Position numbers and translations under genes: made by a program. This document shows, piece by piece, positions 63,120 through 64,000 of a stretch of 64,000 nucleotides of DNA. The notes below the pieces were generated by a model, which saw nothing but the letters and a program-made list of their open reading frames with translations, was not told the DNA's origin and ran no database searches. The stretch is from Amycolatopsis sp. WAC 01376. GTDB lineage: Bacteria; Actinomycetota; Actinomycetes; Mycobacteriales; Pseudonocardiaceae. The stretch is taken from NCBI RefSeq assembly GCF_003947415.1, contig NZ_QHKL01000006.1, positions 124,001 through 188,000 on the forward strand, given 5' to 3'. How positions within the stretch are numbered: position 1 is the first letter of the stretch; each line of letters starts with the position of its first letter.

Positions 63120-63803
63120 ATGGAAACGATCGCACTGGCCGAGGTCGCGGCCGTGCTCGCCGATCCGAGCCGCGCGTCGATGTGCCTCGCGCTGCTCGAC
63201 GGGCGCGCCTGGACGGTGACGGAGCTGGCGGGCGCGGCCGAGGTGGCCGCGTCGACGGCGAGCGAGCACGTGACGAAGCTGGCCGAGGCCGGATTCGTCG
63301 TGCGGGTGAAACAGGGACGGCACAGTTACGTCCGGATAGCCGACCCCCGGGTGGCGGAGCTGATCGAGCATCTGGCGCAGCACGCCGAGCACCGCCCGGT
63401 GAAGGGATTGCGTTCGTCGGTGCGGGTGAAACGGCTCGAGTTCGCCCGGACCTGCTACGACCACCTCGCCGGGACGGTCGGCGTCGCGCTGCGGGACGGG
63501 ATGCTCGCCACCGGGCTGATCGACGAGGCCGACGGCCTGACGCTGACCGGTCGCGGACGCGAGGTGCTCGGCGGGCTCGGGGTGGAGATCGCCGACGGCT
63601 GCCGCCCGATGCTGCGCGACTGTCTGGATTGGACGGTCCGGCGTGATCATTTGGCGGGCCGGGTCCCCGCGGCGTTACTGTCTCACGCAGTGAGTGCCGG
63701 CTGGTTGTCCCGTGAGGGTAACCGCGCGGTGAAAGTCCTGCCCGCGGCGGAGAAACCGTTCGCGGACCTCGGTGTCGACCTGGTGGCCCTGCGCAGTCCC
63801 TAG
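63120..63803 (+). CDS. ArsR family winged-helix regulator
   Basis: The 227-residue protein has an ArsR-like winged helix: IALAEVAAVLADPSRASMCL, LLDGRAWTVTELAGAAEVAA, STASEHVTKLAEAGFVVRVK and QGRHSYVRIADPRVAELIEH. A C-terminal domain follows with EFARTCYDHLAGTVGVALRD. No metal-binding Cys pair of classical ArsR is visible in the recognition helix. The ATG at 63120 is six bases after TACGGT (63108-63113), so it is likely leaderless. The target is unknown. Confidence 0.85.
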   Translation: METIALAEVAAVLADPSRASMCLALLDGRAWTVTELAGAAEVAASTASEHVTKLAEAGFVVRVKQGRHSYVRIADPRVAELIEHLAQHAEHRPVKGLRSSVRVKRLEFARTCYDHLAGTVGVALRDGMLATGLIDEADGLTLTGRGREVLGGLGVEIADGCRPMLRDCLDWTVRRDHLAGRVPAALLSHAVSAGWLSREGNRAVKVLPAAEKPFADLGVDLVALRSP

Positions 63804-63914
63804 TGGACAGTCTGTAACACAGGCTATCCGGACGCTTTTCGACCGGTACACGAACGAGTGACGACCACCGCCTCACTATTCTGGAGCCCTCACGGCGGCC
63901 GGACGGGAGGCGAC

Positions 63915-64000
63915 ATGGAGCAGCTCCCGCTCGTTCTCGGTACCGGTGGCGCGGTGCTCCTCGTCGCCGTGATCGCCGTTCGGGTGTCGATCCGGGTCGG
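63915..64000 (+). CDS. Start of a cation/proton antiporter (partial)
   Basis: ATG at 63915 follows GGGAGGCGAC. The visible residues, MEQLPLVLGTGGAVLLVAVI and AVRVSIRV, form a first membrane helix typical of the potassium/proton antiporter (CvrA-type) family. The gene runs off the right edge. Identification rests only on this N-terminus, so it is tentative. Confidence 0.55.
   Translation, partial: MEQLPLVLGTGGAVLLVAVIAVRVSIRV

Overview
The window is high-GC actinobacterial chromosome. Gene content, frequent GTG starts, many leaderless promoters and gene order point to the Pseudonocardiaceae, most likely Amycolatopsis or a close relative. This is an inference from family knowledge; no search was run. 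Nearly all of it looks like core chromosome. I see no tRNA, rRNA, CRISPR array, prophage or insertion sequence. The only mobile-flavoured gene is one DUF222-HNH nuclease at 56-57 kb.

Layout. 0-6 kb: a TetR regulator behind three evenly spaced palindromes, an alpha/alpha-toroid protein, RNA 2'-phosphotransferase KptA, SoxR divergent from a split transketolase, a Nudix hydrolase, a glutaryl-CoA-type dehydrogenase and an unlisted 59-residue ORF. 6-16 kb: histidine genes in two pieces (hisH-priA, then hisF-orf-hisI). They are separated by about 6.3 kb holding DUF1330, a PPOX-fold protein, an ABC exporter, a glycolipid-binding protein, a quinone oxidoreductase, an ECF sigma/membrane-partner pair and a TetR. 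17-23 kb: a TetR sharing an AT-rich operator region with trpE, the Trp-associated membrane gene, then trpC-trpB-trpA. PriA probably supplies the TrpF step, and trpG is not in the window. 23-27 kb: a glutamine-synthetase-like enzyme divergent from a FluG-type amidohydrolase and an M20 amidohydrolase, then lgt. 28-30 kb: a reductase/SDR pair behind a KstR-like box. 30-36 kb: gltB-gltD. 36-42 kb: two secreted hydrolases, class II DAHP synthase and a wax-ester-synthase/DGAT.

42-48 kb is a SigK locus: DUF1295 and UfaA1-like fatty-acid methyltransferase on one strand, and FAD oxidoreductase, DUF1365, sigK and rskA on the other. The two arms diverge from a 96-base region that carries a SigK-like promoter facing each way with identical geometry. 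48-53 kb is the division cluster ftsZ-pgeF-yggS-sepF-yggT-wag31; ftsQ and the mur genes are absent upstream of ftsZ. 53-64 kb: a small membrane protein, a FUSC transporter-like protein, the HNH gene, ileS behind a T-box riboswitch, a MecA_N-type penicillin-binding protein, an ArsR-like regulator and the start of a cation/proton antiporter.

The most unusual non-coding content is of two kinds. First, ten 38-57-base palindromic elements sit at gene 3' ends (8.1, 8.3, 22.9, 27.9, 27.9, 28.0, 36.4, 40.5, 49.7 and 61.3 kb). They look built from interchangeable outer and inner modules, and their outer modules share a codon-phased pattern. Second, at 16.87-17.06 kb two arrays of a 21-base repeat face each other across a small hairpin. 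These, the doubled SigK promoter, the SoxR-transketolase pairing and the split FluG module are the items most worth a second look.
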